DNA from: Bacteroidota bacterium
GTDB lineage: Bacteria > Bacteroidota > Bacteroidia > Chitinophagales > LD1
Assembly: GCA_947457525.1 (NCBI GenBank)
Contig: CANGXE010000110.1
Coordinates: 1-6,106 of the forward strand
Reading direction: 5' to 3'
Length of the DNA: 6,106 bases
Below the pieces are notes generated by a model. That model did no database searches and had not been told where the DNA came from. It saw nothing but the letters and a program-made list of their open reading frames with translations. Position 1 is the stretch's first letter. Each line of letters begins with the position of its first letter. Position numbers and translations under genes: made by a program. Shown here piece by piece: positions 5,281 through 6,106 of the stretch.

Positions 5281-5868
5281 ATGCACTACCTCGCTCATTT
5301 TTACGTTGATCAACAGGAGACTGATCCGTTGTTTATTGCCGGCTTGGGGCTGCCGGATTGGATGGATGGGTTTTCAAAACTCTATAATCAAAAATTAAAA
5401 AATAGCACATTGTCAGATAGCTCTGATACTTTTGCCCTTCACGCAGGCATTCGTAGACACTACGAGGGCGATAATTTATTTCATAATCATCCGATTTTTG
5501 TGCAACTGCAAAGTGAGCTTTTACAGTCTTTTGTGTCGGTGGGTTTAAGTAGAGCCAAATGGCGACTTTCATTGTTGGCACATGTAGGTGTTGAACTAAT
5601 GATTGATCGTCAAATCGTTAATGCCGAACCAAAGTTATCGGAGGTTTATTATCAAAAGCTAAATGATGTTGACCCCGAAGTGTTGAAAAAATATTTTGAA
5701 TACCACAATGTGAATGTAGAACAACAAGATTTTCTTGCTAAATTTCACTTTTTTAAGATGAGAAAATATTTGACTTTGTTTAATGACATTAACAATATTG
5801 TAACTGGGTTAGACAAAATGTATGGTCAAGTGCTGAATAAATCGTTTGAAAAAAAAGAGAAAGAATAA
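5281..5868 (+). CDS. ACP phosphodiesterase-like (AcpH / DUF479-related) protein
   Basis: A 195-residue soluble, mainly helical protein. The start MHYLAHFYV, the D26 in GLGLPDW and above all HAGIRRHYEGDNLFHNHPIF (54-73) resemble the AcpH/DUF479 pattern (N-x-LAH, G-x-L-x-x-D, GIRLHRxIDxFTDxHP). AcpH removes the 4'-phosphopantetheine arm from acyl carrier protein with a metal-bound His/Asp centre. Candidate ligands here are H6, D26, H60, D64, H68, H70, H101 and D109. The second metal segment, AHVGVELMIDR (100-110), is clearly diverged from the family's D-x-x-x-D-H form, so activity cannot be assumed. The start has no SD; the N-terminal motif fixes it. The frame remains open for 25 codons after the TAA (5866-5868), and the extra sequence fits the final helix that family members usually have (see 5869-5946). 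The gene is divergent from tyrS and upstream of a PorV/PorQ-like gene. Confidence 0.62.
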   Translation: MHYLAHFYVDQQETDPLFIAGLGLPDWMDGFSKLYNQKLKNSTLSDSSDTFALHAGIRRHYEGDNLFHNHPIFVQLQSELLQSFVSVGLSRAKWRLSLLAHVGVELMIDRQIVNAEPKLSEVYYQKLNDVDPEVLKKYFEYHNVNVEQQDFLAKFHFFKMRKYLTLFNDINNIVTGLDKMYGQVLNKSFEKKEKE

Positions 5869-5946
5869 ATTGGACTTGCTTTGCACAATATGGATGATGA
5901 TATTCGTTATAGGTGGCAAGAACTTTTGAACGGGATAAAACTATGA
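5869..5946 (+). other. in-frame coding-like extension of the acpH-like gene beyond its stop, or an 18-codon mini-ORF
   Basis: Directly after TAA 5866-5868 the same frame continues for 25 sense codons (IGLALHN, then MDDDIRYRWQELLNGIKL) to TGA at 5944-5946. The composition is amphipathic-helical and looks like a protein C-terminus, and the TGA overlaps the next gene's ATG as ATGA, the usual arrangement for translational coupling. The simplest reading is that the ancestral protein was about 221 residues and acquired a nonsense codon (for example GAA, AAA or CAA to TAA) just after an A-rich stretch. Alternatively, ATG 5890 starts an independent 18-residue leader peptide coupled to the PorV/PorQ-like gene. 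Confidence 0.45.
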
Positions 5947-6106
5947 GATACCAAAGCCGAATTACACTATTAGCTTTTTTATTTATTTCCTCTGCGCTGA
6001 ATGCACAAGTGGTCAGAAAATACAGCAATGAATTTTTGAACGTAGGTGTGGGTGCGCGTGGATTAGCGATGAGTAATGCACAAGTAGCAACTACCAGCGA
6101 TGTTTA
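5943..6106 (+). CDS. N-terminus of PorV/PorQ-like outer-membrane protein (partial)
   Basis: The first 54 codons of a gene that runs off the right edge; ATG at 5943. The signal peptide is MRYQSRITLLAFLFISSALN (core 7-19), with likely cleavage ALNA|Q. The mature part reads KYSNEFLNVGVGARGLAMSN (26-45), then AQVATTSDV. This matches the opening of Bacteroidota PorV/PorQ-family beta-barrel proteins (F-L-x-I-G-x-G-A-R-A-x-x-M-x-x-A-x-V-A), which usually continue with Y-W-N-P-A-G-L just beyond this point. PorV and PorQ act in type IX secretion and surface attachment of cargo, but the broader family has many members of unknown role, and 54 residues cannot tell them apart. A weak GGGA lies upstream of the ATG, and the start overlaps a TGA as ATGA. 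It is probably co-transcribed with the acpH-like gene, since no terminator separates them. Confidence 0.75.
   Translation, partial: MRYQSRITLLAFLFISSALNAQVVRKYSNEFLNVGVGARGLAMSNAQVATTSDV

Noticed and set aside
5333..5581. Minus-strand open frame of 82 codons
   Set aside because: Antisense to the acpH-like gene, no motif.
5789..6028. Minus-strand open frame of 79 codons
   Set aside because: Antisense to the end of the acpH-like gene and to the PorV/PorQ-like start; no motif and no promoter seen.

Overview
The window looks like a chromosomal segment of a Bacteroidota (Bacteroidetes) genome, probably from an environmental lineage near Chitinophagales, Sphingobacteriales or a related order; I cannot place it more precisely. 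The grounds are AT-rich DNA, few Shine-Dalgarno sequences, several -7-like elements resembling the Bacteroidota consensus TAnnTTTG, and Bacteroidota-typical proteins: CarboxypepD_reg plus TonB-plug proteins, a PorV/PorQ-like outer-membrane protein, a beta-barrel fragment, a PKD lipoprotein, a standalone LON-domain protein and a tyrosyl-tRNA synthetase of Bacteroidota type.

Layout, left to right. Positions 1-115 (minus) hold the first 38 codons of an exported, probably outer-membrane beta-barrel protein. Divergent from it is a class I SAM-dependent methyltransferase (165-938, plus). This converges on a small polytopic membrane protein (935-1399, minus), and the two stop codons share the palindrome CTAG. 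Upstream of the membrane-protein gene on the same strand is a standalone LON substrate-binding-domain protein (1462-2106, minus). A 113-bp divergent control region separates it from two tandem paralogous secreted proteins (2220-2783 and 2813-3505, plus). Each has a CarboxypepD_reg-like domain and a TonB-receptor plug but no beta-barrel. The pair ends at a strong GNRA-tetraloop terminator (3517-3543). From the other side come tyrS (3871-5148, minus) and, 4 nt downstream of it, a small PKD lipoprotein (3543-3866, minus). Divergent from tyrS is a protein resembling ACP phosphodiesterase / DUF479 (5281-5868, plus). Beyond its TAA stop the same frame stays open for 25 more codons and ends in an ATGA overlap with the start of a PorV/PorQ-like gene (5943 to the window end, plus).

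The genes do not form one pathway. The window mixes housekeeping (tyrS, perhaps the acpH-like gene) with envelope functions. No CRISPR array, transposase, tRNA, rRNA or phage gene was seen. The points most worth a second look are: (1) a glycine at the first position of the HIGH motif of TyrRS, residue 45, with every other active-site position I checked conserved; (2) the tandem plug proteins without barrels, the first also losing the end of its plug; (3) the in-frame stop in the acpH-like gene followed by coding-like sequence that is translationally coupled to the next gene.
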